From Metellina segmentata (lineage: Eukaryota; Arthropoda; Arachnida; Araneae; Tetragnathidae), in the NCBI GenBank assembly GCA_947359465.1, contig OX375881.1, forward strand, positions 31,971,742-32,035,741: a DNA stretch of 64,000 bases, in the 5' to 3' direction. Shown piece after piece: positions 12,038 through 23,755 of this stretch; within the stretch, counting starts at the first letter, position 1; every line of letters starts with the position of its first letter. Both the position numbers and the translations under genes were made by a program. The notes under the pieces are model-generated. The model had not been told where the DNA came from and ran no database searches. It saw only the letters and a list, made by a program, of their open reading frames with translations.

Positions 12038-12716
12038 AGGGATGCTAACATCGATAGCGAAACATCGATGTTCAAAATTAAAACATCGATGTTGATAATA
12101 CATCGACCCAAAAACATCGATGTTTCTAAACATCGATGTTTTTAAAATTAAGTGTATTTAAACATTTCCCCCCATTTCTTAAAACTGGTTTAGCAACTTG
12201 TGATGCTACATCGACAGCAAAACATCGATGTTTTGAAACTTTGATGTTCAAAATTAAAACATCGATGCTGATAATACATCGCCCCAAAACCATCGATGTC
12301 TGTAAAATTCAGTGTATTTAAACTTGTTTCCCCATTTCTTAAAACTGGTTTAGCAACTAGTGAAGCGACATCGGCTCCAATACATCGATGTTTTTTTCTA
12401 AAACATCAATGTTTAGAAAAAGTCGACATCGATGTCCCATCCCTACTTTTCAGACCCTTCATCCTTGGTCACTTTGGTCTAAAAGTATGTTCAATTTGCT
12501 GATTATGTAAATTATGCTACTTGGTTAGTTTTAAAATTTTTATAACGGTACTTTTGATATTTAAAAATAAAACATCGACAACGTAAAAACATCGACAAAT
12601 ATCAACATCGATGTTACAAAAACATCGACCCCAAGACATCATAGTTAAATACATCGTTTTTTTTTAAAAACATCGATATTTTTAAAACATCGACATCGAT
12701 GTCGCATCCCTACCTT
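12038..12716 (-). mobile_element. CATCGATG-rich hAT MITE, right arm
   Basis: It is bounded by TAGGGATGCTAACATCGAT on the left and GACATCGATGTCGCATCCCTA-type sequence on the right, which are inverted termini of the same family as 50892-51925. The body is CATCGATG repeats. No matching 8-bp TSD is seen; the right flank is instead the mirror of the left arm's flank (gtgcaagg / ccttgcac). Confidence 0.65.
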
Positions 12717-13091
12717 GCACCCGTAGTAACGAGGAACGCAATGGTGAGTCTATTGAGAGGAGTGGAAAAACTCGTGATAGCGCTCTAAAAAAAGGGGAAT
12801 TTTTTAATTTTCCGGTATAAGGTTAGGTGAAAAACTTTTTATTTTTAAAGCAGGGAAGTGTTCATTTCACCCACCCATGGCTTTAAATAAGATGTATTAA
12901 AATTTTTAAATGCATTATTATTATTTTGTGAAAAAATTGGCAAAATTTCGAAATTTTAAAGTGATTTTGGCACCTGAAGATATTAATTGATTTAGCTCAT
13001 ATTTTGTGTTATTAATAAGGATGGTAGTCACCAACTATTCACACCATAGGCGTTTTCAATTTCCGAAATTCGTGTTTTTCGCTCCAACCTA

Positions 13092-13112
13092 ATGTATATG
13101 TATATATATATG

Positions 13113-13170
<58 letters not shown>

Positions 13171-13200
13171 TACTATATATATATATATATATATATATAT

Positions 13201-13235
<35 letters not shown>
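13092..13235. repeat. (AT)n microsatellite
   Basis: A long TA dinucleotide tract sits immediately beside the palindrome. The Tyr-Ile frames on both strands are artefacts. Another tract lies at about 13515-13540. Confidence 0.95.
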
Positions 13236-13236
<1 letters not shown>

Positions 13237-13540
13237 ACATTAAAAAATTCTCAGATTATTTTTTTTCACGTGCCTATTATACAGTTTCTCAACCCATCCT
13301 CCCGCGCCGTGATCCACCTGTTTAGTATAAAATGTCCCGTCAAATGAATCTGTCTGAGTATTGCTGATCAAGGAATTATTAATTTGTTGATACGTAACTT
13401 GTAACTTTCTGCGCCATCTCTTGTAGCACTGAAATCATGACTGTTCTGTAATAAAGACGCTTGTCTCATTGCTTCCAATCTTGCTCTGTTTTGTTAGTAA
13501 TTAAGTAGTGACATATATATATATATATATATATATATAG

Positions 13541-13597
13541 CAAAATTGATCAGATCTTGATGGACGAGTTATCTCGTCAAACCCCTTGGAAGGTTAA
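13541..13597. mobile_element. truncated TTAA-type palindromic MITE
   Basis: It contains GACGAGTTATCTCGTC and the right end CCCCTTGGAAGGTTAA. The left part has been replaced by the AT microsatellite. Confidence 0.5.
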
Positions 13598-14128
13598 GGG
13601 CTAAATAATCTTGCTCAGTAGTTCTTTTTATAGATTCCTATTCTCTTAAATCAAGAAAACTGATAATTGTAGTAAAATACATTTAAATATAATTTATTGT
13701 GTTAATTGCCAAATACGGTGTGTTACCATTTGCATAATTCGTCTGCAAAAAATTTCACATTTCATAAAACGATGATATATGCGGACACGCTGTATAAAAT
13801 CGTCAGCGTAGCTGAAATCTACATTCCCATGATGGATGGTATTGCTGTGCCAGAAATGTGATGCAGCAAAAATGTATAATCCTAGAGTATTAATACTTAA
13901 AAAACATTTCCATTAGCCTAAAAGACTAAGTGATGGATCGTAGGTTGCTTACACTAATTTCACTTAATCCGTCTGTGTCGGCCGTTCGAGCCAAATATAA
14001 CACAGACGGACAGCATGACACCGAATCTTAATGGACCTAAAAGATTTAAATGAGGATTAGAATACGGTAAAATTTATCAATCACTGTCCTGTAGCCGTAT
14101 TCCGAATAATTTGGAGCGCAGGCTACTT
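13598..14128. other. gene-free stretch
   Basis: No recognisable element was found. The sequence is AT-rich with no long reading frames. Confidence 0.45.
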
Positions 14129-15440
14129 AATCGTTAGTATATTTTGGTTCCTTCTTGGTTTGACGATAAATCATCCAATATTTTTAGATATTAAGCATAG
14201 ATTGTTAAGTATGACAGAGCTAGTGGTGTTACGATTATGTATTCGGTCTTTCGCTACAAAAATTAACTTTATTCGATCTAACTTCATAAATGCTACCTAA
14301 ACTATTTTACATGGTTGCCTTTATTTATCTTTTAAGAATTTGTTTTTGGCAATGGAATTGTTCTTACAATAGCAGGAAGGTGCCATTCTTAGAAACCAAA
14401 TTATACAAAAATGTTGTCTCAAAAATAATTTAGTCATACGGAAGTTATTCCATACAACGTGGCCATAATTTTGATACATTAGCAAAAATCGATAGGTGCC
14501 ACACGCATCCAATTTTCTCTGTATTGCTAAAATTTTAATTCTCCATAAAAATGTGTACATGTTTAAATCAAATTACCTCCATTTAGAAAGTGTATCGTTC
14601 AATTGTAAAGCAAAAAGTTTACCAAAACACTAAAAGTTTCCAAAAAAGTCGTTAATCGTTAGTATATTTTGGTTCCTTCTTGGTTTGACGATAAATCATC
14701 GAATATTTTTTTATATTAAATATAGATTGTTAAATATGACTGAATATATGTGGTGTTGCGAACGTCAAAATATATTCGGTCTTTCGCAACAAAAATTAAC
14801 TTTATTCAATGTAACCTCATAAATGCTACGTAAACTATTTTACATGGTCACCTTTATTCAATGGTGTAGAGGCTGCTGGTGCACCTTAAATCTGTCGTGG
14901 CCGAAAGTCTTCACGTTGGATTGGTGTGGAAGTTTGGAGAGTGGGGTGCCAGCTCAGGAGTTGCTTCGTCATCTGACCGTGGTTCAAAATTACGAGGTGT
15001 TGTCCTCGGATCTTTCCCCTAAGGGACTGATCCCGGACCGTCGTCAATAGCCCGTTGTGTTGCTCTAGTACGACGTTAACTAGAATTACCATTACCATGG
15101 TTACCTTTATTCATCTGTTTAGAATTTGTTTTTGGCAATGGAGTTGCTCTTACAATATTATAATGTTGCCATTCTTAGAAACCAAATTATGCAAAACTGT
15201 TGTCTCAAAAATAATTTAGTCGTACGAAAGTTTTTCCATACAACGTGGTCATAATTTGATACATTAGCAAAAATCGATAGGTGTCACACGCAAACATTTG
15301 CCATGTATTGCTAAAATTTTAATTCACCATAAAAATGTGTATATCTTTAAATCAAACTACCTCTATTTGGAAAGTGTATCGCTCAATTGTAAAGCAAAAA
15401 AACATTCTACAAAAGCACTAAAAGTTTGCAGGTTAAGCGA
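14129..15440. repeat. local tandem segmental duplication, unit about 510 bp
   Basis: Copy 1 is about 14129-14640 and copy 2 about 14650-15440. Both begin 'taatcgttagtatattttgg' and share 'tttgacgataaatcatc', 'aacaaaaattaactttattc', 'acatggt-acctttat', 'gaatttgtttttggcaatgg', 'ttagaaaccaaattat', 'atcgataggtg' and 'agtgtatcg'. Copy 2 is longer because a SINE lies inside it. The frame at 14321-14560 falls in copy 1 and is not conserved as a frame in copy 2. Confidence 0.85.
14861..15095 (+). mobile_element. 5'-truncated SINE, family A
   Basis: The body is nearly identical to 1007-1241 and lacks the tRNA head. Flanking duplications are catggtcacctttattca (14843-14860) and catggttacctttattca (15096-15113), one mismatch. 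The other unit of the segmental duplication (14310 region) carries this site once, which confirms insertion into copy 2 only. Confidence 0.92.
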
Positions 15441-15970
15441 CATTTTTTGATGAAAATATCAAACTTAAAAAACATGGAAAATGTGGCATTTGTACTTAGA
15501 TATATAAGCAGCAAATTTCAAGAAATATACAAAAAATTTCAATTAGTACAGAATAACATTTAAAAATCAGAATGTCAAATATCTCTATTTGTTTTCAGAC
15601 CTACTTTACTTACCTATAATATCGTTGATGTTGCAAATGCAACTCCATTAAATATGAATAATGAACATAAAATTATTTTTGTTATCCACATAATTTGATA
15701 TCAATGTAATCCTTATGCTAATATTAAATATAGTACTTTTCCCATCGATTTTGGAGCTTTTGAACTTCTACTTTCTCCTTAGAGAATTACATTCTGGTTT
15801 TATGAGCTCGCTAACAAATATAATCTGCCATCTCAAGAAAGATACTTTCATCTAAGACCCAGATTATTGTTTTACCATATTTTTAATCAAAACACTGTTG
15901 TGGTTAGTGCTTGCTCGTTGTTTGTGTTTGTATTTTTGTTTGCATGCTCATATTAATACCATGGTAAAAA
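15441..15970. other. gene-free AT-rich stretch
   Basis: No recognisable element was found. Confidence 0.45.
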
Positions 15971-16200
15971 GTATTAAGGTCAAATTTAATTTAAATTTTG
16001 TTTATTCTTTATACGTCGGTTGTGGCAACAGTTAGCTTGCATTTCGATTTATTTGGAATACAAATTGTGGCAGTAGTTTGTTAGCAATTTAATTTAATTT
16101 GTTTTATTCTTTAAACGCCAGGTGTGGTGACAGACAGTTTGGACTTTAATTAATTTTGATGTATTCTATAAATGTCAGTAGAGGCAACGTTTAAAAAATA
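15971..16200. repeat. degenerate tandem repeat, unit about 100 bp
   Basis: Two to three units contain 'tttaattt-ttttgtttattctttatacg' followed by 'ggttgtggcaacag'-like sequence. Confidence 0.55.
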
Positions 16201-17260
16201 TTTTAAGAAGTGTTGGTTTCAGAGTCAGTTAGTATTCAACGGCTATTTTTATAATTTAGCACGAATTGTACATGGACGTTTCTATTAAGTGTCCATTTAC
16301 TTGTACCAGCTATATCGCATAGACAAATGTATTTCATGTATTTAAGGATCAAAACAAAAAACATTATGAAAGATATTTAAAAGCAAGAAGAGAGAAAAAG
16401 AGAATATAGGTAATATCAAAATTAATTTACGTAAATTGTAAAAAAAAAATATTTTCTATAAGAAATTACTATAGGTAAATTCACTATATCTCTAATGTGG
16501 CACGTAAAAAGCCCTTGTTTCTATTTTTTCTTTAACGATGGTTAGATCAAACATACATTAATTAACGTAGATATCAAACTGTTCCCCCTTATTTCTGACA
16601 CGTATTTTAAAAACGAATTCAAGTTGTAATGTCACAACAAAGAATTGTATCGGATTGGTTATATTTGTATGGTATTGATTTTTCTTGGGGCATATCGTGT
16701 TACGATCAAGACACAAAATCAGAGGGAAGCTCTCCAATGAATGGATGAAACCAAAGTCATGTAATAAGCGGACCACGAACGAAGAAGTAAACAATCTAGA
16801 AAATGCATTCTTACGAGGAAAGCTACGAAAGACGAAACGAAAACATAAAGCAGTTAATTTAGAATGTAAAAAAAGATGCGCAAATTCTAGTGGTAATGGA
16901 GACGTTAACGGTGTAATATGATGCGTTGATAAGTGTGAAATTTTGAAGAGTCAGCCGCTACCGGATTCACTCACCAATTTAGTTTCTAAATATTCTTGAT
17001 TTGAGTTAGAAGCTGTATCAGAATAGTATTTAGAGCAGAAACGAAAATCTGAGCCATACCGAAAATGGGTTTTGATGTAAACAAGTATAGAATCGTCATT
17101 GGACAAGTATATAAGATGCGATAAAAGTGGAAAAGAGCGGTACCATTGCAAAGGCGTGAATCTTTTACCATTCATTTATTCAAAATAAGAACAAGAGAGT
17201 ACATTTGAAAAACGTGAACAAGATTTGACCAATGAAAAGAAAGTGCAAATCAATACTTAT
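16201..17260. other. unassigned stretch with basic frame at 16685-16921
   Basis: A 78-codon + frame is lysine/arginine-rich. A minus frame at 16558-16794 overlaps it. No domain, start context or splice structure supports either. Elsewhere nothing is recognised. Confidence 0.3.
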
Positions 17261-17664
17261 GTTCATTATAATGTATTTTAATAAGTAATTTATGCGAGTT
17301 AATTCACTGTCTTGAATAGATATTAACATTCTTCGGCTAAATATTTTGGCTTGTTATTATATTTTAATATCAGATTTTGAAAAACACGAGATCCTACCTC
17401 GTCAAAAAGATATCGCCGATGTTTTGATGATTAAAGACTAAGAACCTGTTAGTTTTCTGCAAGTTCATTATAATGTATTTTAATAAGTAATTTATGCGAG
17501 TTAATTCACTGTCTTGAATAGATATTAACATTCTTCGGCTAAATATTTTGGCTTGTTATTATATTTTAATATCAGATTTTGAAAAACACGAGATCCTACC
17601 TCGTCAAAAAGATATCGCCGATGTTTTGATGATTAAAGACTAAGAACCTGTTAGTTTTCTGCAA
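17261..17664. repeat. perfect 202-bp tandem duplication
   Basis: The unit beginning 'gttcattataatgtatttta' at 17261 is repeated from 17463, and I could find no mismatch between the two copies. Each unit ends 'gttagttttctgcaa' and contains a degenerate TTAA-MITE palindrome (cgagatcctacctcgtc). This is a very recent duplication or an assembly artefact. Confidence 0.93.
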
Positions 17665-18647
17665 ATAACACGATATTGCGTCCATTAAGATCTGGAGAGG
17701 GTTTTGTTTTGGCGAGATACCTATTCAAGACATTTACAAAAGGAGTTAAAAATTAAGAAACTAGCGCAGACGCTATGCGAAGATCTCTAGTTAAATTTAT
17801 TCCTATTGAAAGCAGCAATAGAAATTCTACTGAAAAACAAAATAATATTTTCGATGGCATTTCGTATTCTTTCTATATGCAATGCATGCGATTTTATGTT
17901 CCTATTTGAGACAAGTGAATATTGCCCAATACATAAATTACGTTACGTTGTACTTTAAGGGGGAAATGCATTAGATATCACTTACATCTTCGCATTATGA
18001 TCATGAAAGGCATTCCTCAAATACTTGGTTTCAAAAAATGCGCAAGCCCGGATTTAACCTTTGCCAAGATATATTCGGTCGAATGCATAGCGAAATTTCC
18101 ACCCAGTATGCATATGTATGCAAGAACGCTTTTGAGGAATCTGAGAGGAGCGTTTATCCTCACCTTTAAACATCGGGTTTCGGCAAAACTTGAGAAAATA
18201 TCGATTTTCAATAGCGCTGCTGCCTGTATGTGCGTCGCATAAAGAGGGTGAGAAAAAGTGTGAAATCACGTTTGTTCTTATTTGTATGCTGTGTTGGAAT
18301 AATAAAATAGATTTGAGATTGATATGCCCGCTGGCAATGCCATTACGTACGCGAGTGGTTAAAGTGCCGAACCTAAGAGGCAGGATGTGTGGGCGATAAG
18401 AATGGAGGGAATAGGGCTATTTCCGTCAAATTCTTATGTATTCATAATGTTATGGGCTAAAGCACATACAGAATAAAATAAAGAGAATAATTCGGTACAA
18501 TCGATTTTAGTTAAAATAATTTAGTTATTCTATATTTTTTATCTTCTCACAAAATTCTATATCAATTTTAGAAAATAAACGAAGTCTTTTATAATCTACG
18601 TTCCACAAATTAAAAAATAACCGTTTTAAAAAAAATTCTAGAGATGT
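17665..18647. other. gene-free stretch, moderate complexity
   Basis: A degenerate TTAA-MITE right part lies near 17670-17750 (ggcgagatacc, aaaggagttaa). Overlapping frames on both strands at 17997-18399 have no recognised family. Their four-frame overlap suggests chance or a noncoding conserved block. Confidence 0.35.
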
Positions 18648-18795
18648 ATACACTATATGGACTAAAGCATTTGGACGATGCAGAAATTGGGAGAAGGATC
18701 CATCTCAGTCAGGGGTTGTTTTCCTGGTTATAACTTTCTTCCATTTCTTTGTATAACTGGTACCATGAATGCTGTACCAGTACATATATAGAATA
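18648..18795 (+). mobile_element. solo end of a Tc1-like element
   Basis: TACACTATATGGACTAAAGC followed by 'atttggac' matches the left inverted terminus of the Tc1 element at 58563 (CACTGTATGGACAAACGTAT). The following sequence continues the subterminal pattern 'tggttataactttcttcc' and 'ctttgtataactggtacc' familiar from Tc1-like elements. No transposase follows. Confidence 0.6.
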
Positions 18796-19664
18796 AAAAG
18801 AGAACTTAGTATTGCAGTACAACAAGAAGAAAGAAAACAAGATTATGTATGCACTAGTGGATGACATTAGTTCTCTCTCGTCTTTACATCTAGAATGGGA
18901 AAGCTTATTTATAAAAGCGAATTAGGTCAACGCTATTTGCGAGCATATATTTAAACTCTTGTCTCCTCGTAAAATTACTTGTGTCTTGATGCACTGAAAT
19001 GGCCAATGACTATATTTCGTTGTTAATCTTGATCATGCGTTGTTTTAAAATGTTGTATTTTTCCTGCGAATTAATAAATATAACTCGAAATGCATCTATG
19101 GGTGATAAGGTTAAATAGGATACCATCCCGTCCATAGGCATACGGTATATCTAGAGATGATAAGTTACATAGATGGATATACGAAACTAGGATTGCATCT
19201 GTCGATTAATAAATGAAAATTAGGTATCTTCATCTGGCAACAAATCAAAGCAATTTCACTCGAATCTCGCTTCCATACTCACTAATAAGTATGAGTCATT
19301 CACATATCCGCCTCCGATGTAAATTTTAATCACCTTCATTTCCCTCAAACGTTTCTACAGTTTAACTCATTCCTGTGGAAATTCAACACTCTATTCTGTT
19401 AAAATGAGGCGTAATTAACGTCTTGAACTATATCTCTCTCCCCTCGCGATGTATTCCATTGCTAGTGCATCGGCAACATCTGTGATTTCCAGAAGAAAGG
19501 GAAATGTAAAAGCGGAACTGGAGTCTTTGACGATCTTCTCTTATTAAAGTGACCGGATGAATATCTGAAATGGTCTCTTTCCAGATCCCTCCTGAATTAA
19601 CTACATCCGTTGATAAGATATTCAAAGATTCCGCCATATTAATGATTTTCAACGCTAAGTATAA
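18796..19664. other. gene-free stretch
   Basis: No recognisable repeat or coding signal was found. A minus frame at 19428-19652 has no family match. Confidence 0.45.
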
Positions 19665-20861
19665 GAGTGGGCTAATGTAACAGTCAAGGAGTCAAAAGCA
19701 CTTTATCGTCATATTTCCTATTTTGCTTTTTGAATACAGACGTGGGTGTATAGTATTCGTAGGCAAGAGCCTTAACCGGCAAGTACAGAAGTAGATTAGT
19801 GTAATGCTTTCACCGATGAGTCAAAATGGCTTCTTTGCCATATTTTTCATTTTTGAATACAGAAAGTTTAACACCTTCACAGACAAGTAGTCAAAATGAC
19901 ATCATTATCATGTTTGCACTTTTGCATTTTTGAATATATAAAGTTGGTTAATGTAACACATTCACAGAGTGAAAATGACCTCATTACCATGCTTTCAATT
20001 TTGCTTGTCGCAAAACAAACGTGGACTAGTATTACGTATTCCCAGGTAATGAGTTACAGTGACTTTATTGCCATATTTTATATTTTTAATACATTTAGTG
20101 GGTTAGTAACCCATTTACGAAGAGTCAAAATGACCTCGCTGTCATGATTTCTTATATGCTTTTTTGATACAGAAAGTGAGCAAATGTAGCATATTCAGAC
20201 AAGAATTCAAAATCTCCTCATTGTCCGTCTTACAATTTTGCTTTTTGAAAATAAACTTGGACTAGTATTACATATTTGTAGGCAATGAGTTAAAATGACT
20301 TCATTGCCATATTTTCTACTTTGCTTTCTTGAAAACAGAAATTGGGTTAATGTAACACATATGAAGACATAGAGCGTTATGGCCTCATTGCAATGCTTTC
20401 TATTTTGCTTTTTGAAAACAAACGAGATGTAGTGAAAACATCAACACGCAAGTAGTTAAAAGTACTTAATCGCACATTTTCCGTTTTGCTTTTTGAATAC
20501 AGACGTTACTCAGTTAAACGCATTCTCGAATAAGGTCTTAAGCACAGAAGAACAGAAGTGATTTATTTTAGCACAGTCACTGAGAAGTCAGAAGGACGTC
20601 ATTGTAATATTTTCCATTTTGCTTTTTCGAATATAGAAAGAGGGTTAGTATAACACCCGCAGACAAGGACCAAAATAACCGTATTGCCACGTTTTCTATT
20701 TTGCTTTTGAAAACAAACTTGGATTAGTGTGACGAATCCACAATCAAATAAAAGTTAAATTAACTTCGTTTCCATATTTTGCTTTTGAATACAGACGTGG
20801 GTCGTTCTGACGTATTCACATATAAGGTTCTGAAAAGACAAGGACAAATTTAAGTTATCAT
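19665..20861. repeat. minisatellite, unit about 80-95 bp, left part
   Basis: More than ten diverged units follow the consensus 'agtcaaaatgacctcattgccat-ttttctattttgctttttgaatacagaaagtgggttagtgtaacacattcacagacaag' (broken here by variant positions). The array resumes at 21717 after a hAT insertion. Confidence 0.88.
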
Positions 20862-21716
20862 TAGGGCAACTTTTTTGTTGCAGTAAAAATGGTAAAAGTT
20901 GCATTTATGAAAAAAAGTTGCATTTATTTTTAATACACTAAAATCTAAAATAAATTATTAGTAAAAACTGAAAAAATTAAAAATTTATTTCTACATTATT
21001 GAATAAAGAAGAACGTTGATGTCGTTGAATGGCCGATCTTTGGTCAGTAATTTCATTAACATTGAAAAACTGCGCTCAACAGAGACTGATGTTGCCTGAC
21101 ATTGTTGCATTGGACTTTTTCTGCAGTTGTGAAACAAGTGTATCACTCAAGTAACTTGAAGTAAACGCGGATAAAGCGACTTGAGTGTGATTCTAGCCGC
21201 AGTCATATAATATGCATTATCGGATAGCAGAAGCGCAAAATCCTTTCGCTCAACATTCAGAGATTTTAAAACGTCATCTAGAAGGAAACAACATATTTAT
21301 GACCGAAACTCACCTCGCAAACTCTGCAGTCGATTACGCATGTTTCCTCTGTATTATCATGAGTGCCAACTAGTGTGTTGAAGTACTTCTTGCTATTTAT
21401 TTCACTTTCGTTTGTTAGGACGAATACCTTCTTTCCATGAACTTCTTGTTTGATCCGCAATACTTCGGTGTTCGCAATATCAGACACACTTGATTGAAGG
21501 GTTGATTCAGAGGGCAACAAATGGAATAGTAATTTCATATTAATTAATTTTAAGCTAAATTGTAAAAAGTTGCAATTATGCAAAAAGTTGCATTTATGTT
21601 GCGGTTATAACTCACTTACAATACACCCCATGTCGGAGGAATTTTGTATTTAGTATTTTACATAAAAGCGTAGAACGTGTGAACAAAAGTTGCATTTGTT
21701 GCAAAAAGTTGCCCTA
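20862..21716 (-). mobile_element. hAT element, TAGGGCAAC family, copy 1
   Basis: Inverted termini TAGGGCAACTTTTTTG are flanked by 8-bp duplications gttatcat (20854-20861) and gctatcat (21717-21724), one mismatch. It is 855 bp, far too short for an autonomous hAT, and carries only pieces of transposase on the minus strand. It is inserted in the 19.7-21.9 kb minisatellite. Copies 2 and 3 are at 37910-38765 and 54326-55261. Confidence 0.93.
21010..21583 (-). pseudogene. hAT transposase remnant
   Basis: A minus frame at 21278-21583 has the hAT core pattern 'VFVLTNESEINSKKYFNTLV' (the first catalytic Asp region, with N where copy 2 has D). Further left on the minus strand are an 'LLLSDNAYYM'-like segment and a C-terminal dimerisation segment containing 'SVSVERSFSML' and 'DRPFNDINVL'. 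Most of the roughly 600-codon protein, including much of the catalytic core, is missing, so this copy cannot make an active transposase. Confidence 0.8.
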
Positions 21717-21870
21717 GCTATCATGCAACACATCACAAAAAAGTCAACATAACTTTATTTCCATGATTTCTATTTTATTTTTTGAATACAGAAAGTGGGC
21801 TAGTGTTTCACAGTTAGACAATGGACTCAAAATGACCTGATAGCAGTTTATCCATTTTCCGATAAGAAAC
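21717..21870. repeat. minisatellite, right part after hAT
   Basis: It resumes the same units ('tccatgatttctattttattttttgaatac', 'gtgggctagtg', 'ctcaaaatgacctgat'). Confidence 0.8.
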
Positions 21871-22260
21871 TCCATTTAAAATTTATGTTGACATTTAGTT
21901 ATCAGTGAACTAATAAGCAATCAATCATTAATGCACGTTATTCATGAAAAATTTACCCTAGAGCCAATTTGTTTGTAATTATATTTTAAGTATTTTGAAC
22001 TTAGCGAATGGCGAAGAAGTTTATTAAATACTTTGATAACATGAATTTTAATATTTGATTGCTTAATATATTTTTTTCCATGTTCAAAAATTGATTTTAC
22101 CATAACTTATAGTTTTATTTTCATCTCACTGGGTATCTGCATTTTAACTTATAAATATTGTATTATCATTTATAACTGCCCATTGGCTGTATGAATACTA
22201 AACTGTTTGTTTATGGATGAACCACACTTGCCACTTGTTTAAATAAAACATAAGAAAATG
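21871..22260. other. gene-free AT-rich stretch
   Basis: No recognisable feature was found. Confidence 0.5.
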
Positions 22261-22600
22261 GTCAATCAAATGTTATTCAGTCAAAACGTATTGGGATAAT
22301 ATTCAATCACAATTTTTTGGAATAATATTCAATTAAAACTCATTGGAATAATATTATTCAATGAAAACGTTTTAGAATAATGTTCAATTAAAACTCATTG
22401 GAATAATATTATTCAATGAAAACGTTTTAGAATAATGTTCAATGAAAACGTTTTGGAATAATATTCAATTAAAATTTATTATTGGAACAATGTTCAATAG
22501 AAATTTATCATTAAAATATTATTCAATGAAAATTTATTAGTGGAACAATATTCAATGGAAATTCATCATTAAAATAATATTCAAAGAAAACTTAGTATTT
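22261..22600. repeat. minisatellite, unit about 31-33 bp
   Basis: About ten units follow the pattern 'ttggaataatattcaattaaaac-ca'. Several blocks near 22350-22440 are repeated exactly, suggesting recent expansion. Confidence 0.88.
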
Positions 22601-23439
22601 AAATTAAGTAAGTATTAACTGCTTGCTCGTGCAGAGGTTCCACTTACAACATGCAAAATTCACCACGTGATTTCGTTTGGCTAGAATTGGACTTCAAAAG
22701 CTTTTATTTGGAGCAGTGTTTGTCACCTGTAGGTAAAAATCATATTCAAATTTTGCTACATTACATAGTTATATAATTATCCTATATCTCTATCTGTAAA
22801 TATTTTCTATACTATATGTAATATTCTCTATCACACCTCTTAATACAGAACTCAATAACTTAATTAAATAATTTAATTTAATTAAAAGAAAATTTTACAG
22901 TTTGTCGTTGTAATTTGCTGATCTTGACAAATCCTTTGACCGTAATATACAATATATTAGCTGCTAATTGTTTGAGATCTATTAGAAATATTAGTAAAGT
23001 TAAAAATAGAATAAATACTTTAAGTTACATTTTAAAGACAATAGTTTTTAAAAACGTAATTATTTTATGTATAATGTAATTTATATCACTCCCATGTAGC
23101 TGAAATACCATCGCTTTATTATAAATATACAAGGTAATTCAGAATAGAAGTGAGCATTTTCAAAACTGTTACAGAAACCTACTTTGAGTAATTTTTTTAA
23201 AAATCAAAGTGGATATGTAGTATAACATTTATTTCGCAATCAGTCATGTTTGAATTTGCTAAGAAAGATCTTTGTGTGACCTATTTACCAGGAAAATTAT
23301 ATTTAGAAAAACGTGTTTCTACGACCAGTATGTAAAATAGTCAAATTCAGTTTGTTTTAAATTAAATGTAAATTATCGAAAATTCCACTTCGAATGATGG
23401 AATCTGAATTTAAAATGTATTATACATATTATTAAATTC
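22601..23439. other. gene-free AT-rich stretch
   Basis: No recognisable repeat, RNA gene or coding signal was found. Confidence 0.5.
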
Positions 23440-23755
23440 CTTCAGGTAGGTAGCTAAATAGACGTCGCACTGTATCGGTGGATGTGACACTATTGATGAC
23501 GGTCCGGGATAAATCACGGAAGGAAAGTTTAGAGAACAACACCTTATATTTTTGAATCACCCAATCAGACGACAAGATCAACTTCTGACCAAGAACCCAG
23601 CTCTCCAAACGTACTAACTTCACCAACACAAGCACGTTTGAGGTCACGACGTTTGAGATTTAACATGCACCAGTCTCACATAAACGATGATATTTAGTTG
23701 TATTGAGTTTGGAACTCGAAACCCTGCTGTTTCTAATCAGCTACTATTGCAACCA
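23440..23755 (-). mobile_element. diverged SINE, family A
   Basis: In minus orientation it carries tail-type 'aggtaggtag', then 'gatgacggtccgggat', 'gaacaacacctt', 'tttgaatcacccaatcagacga', 'ccagctctccaaac', and a degenerate tRNA head near 23700-23750 (ggaactcgaaaccc). No clean TSD is seen. The frame at 23432-23647 is a SINE artefact. Confidence 0.7.

Larger units (their letters stand above)
10131..13092. mobile_element. 3-kb palindromic element with arms of about 1 kb
   Basis: The left end TTAGGGTGGAGCGAAAAACA at 10133 is mirrored by the right end at about 13073-13092 (reverse complement TTAGGTTGGAGCGAAAAACA). Inverted identity continues through the arms, about 10131-11150 and 12050-13092. 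Shared blocks include tggcgaaa-rich, catgggtgggtg-type, gagcgctatcacgag-type and the CATCGATG repeats. The spacer 11151-12049 is unique and carries a broken transposon frame. Flanks are TA microsatellite, so a TSD cannot be judged. This is a foldback-like DNA element; superfamily unassigned. Confidence 0.85.

Noticed and set aside
13028..13325. Frames on both strands rich in Tyr-Ile
   Set aside because: They translate an (AT)n microsatellite and carry no protein signal.
16558..16921. Basic + frame and overlapping minus frame as a nuclear protein exon
   Set aside because: Low complexity, no recognised domain and no splice boundaries.
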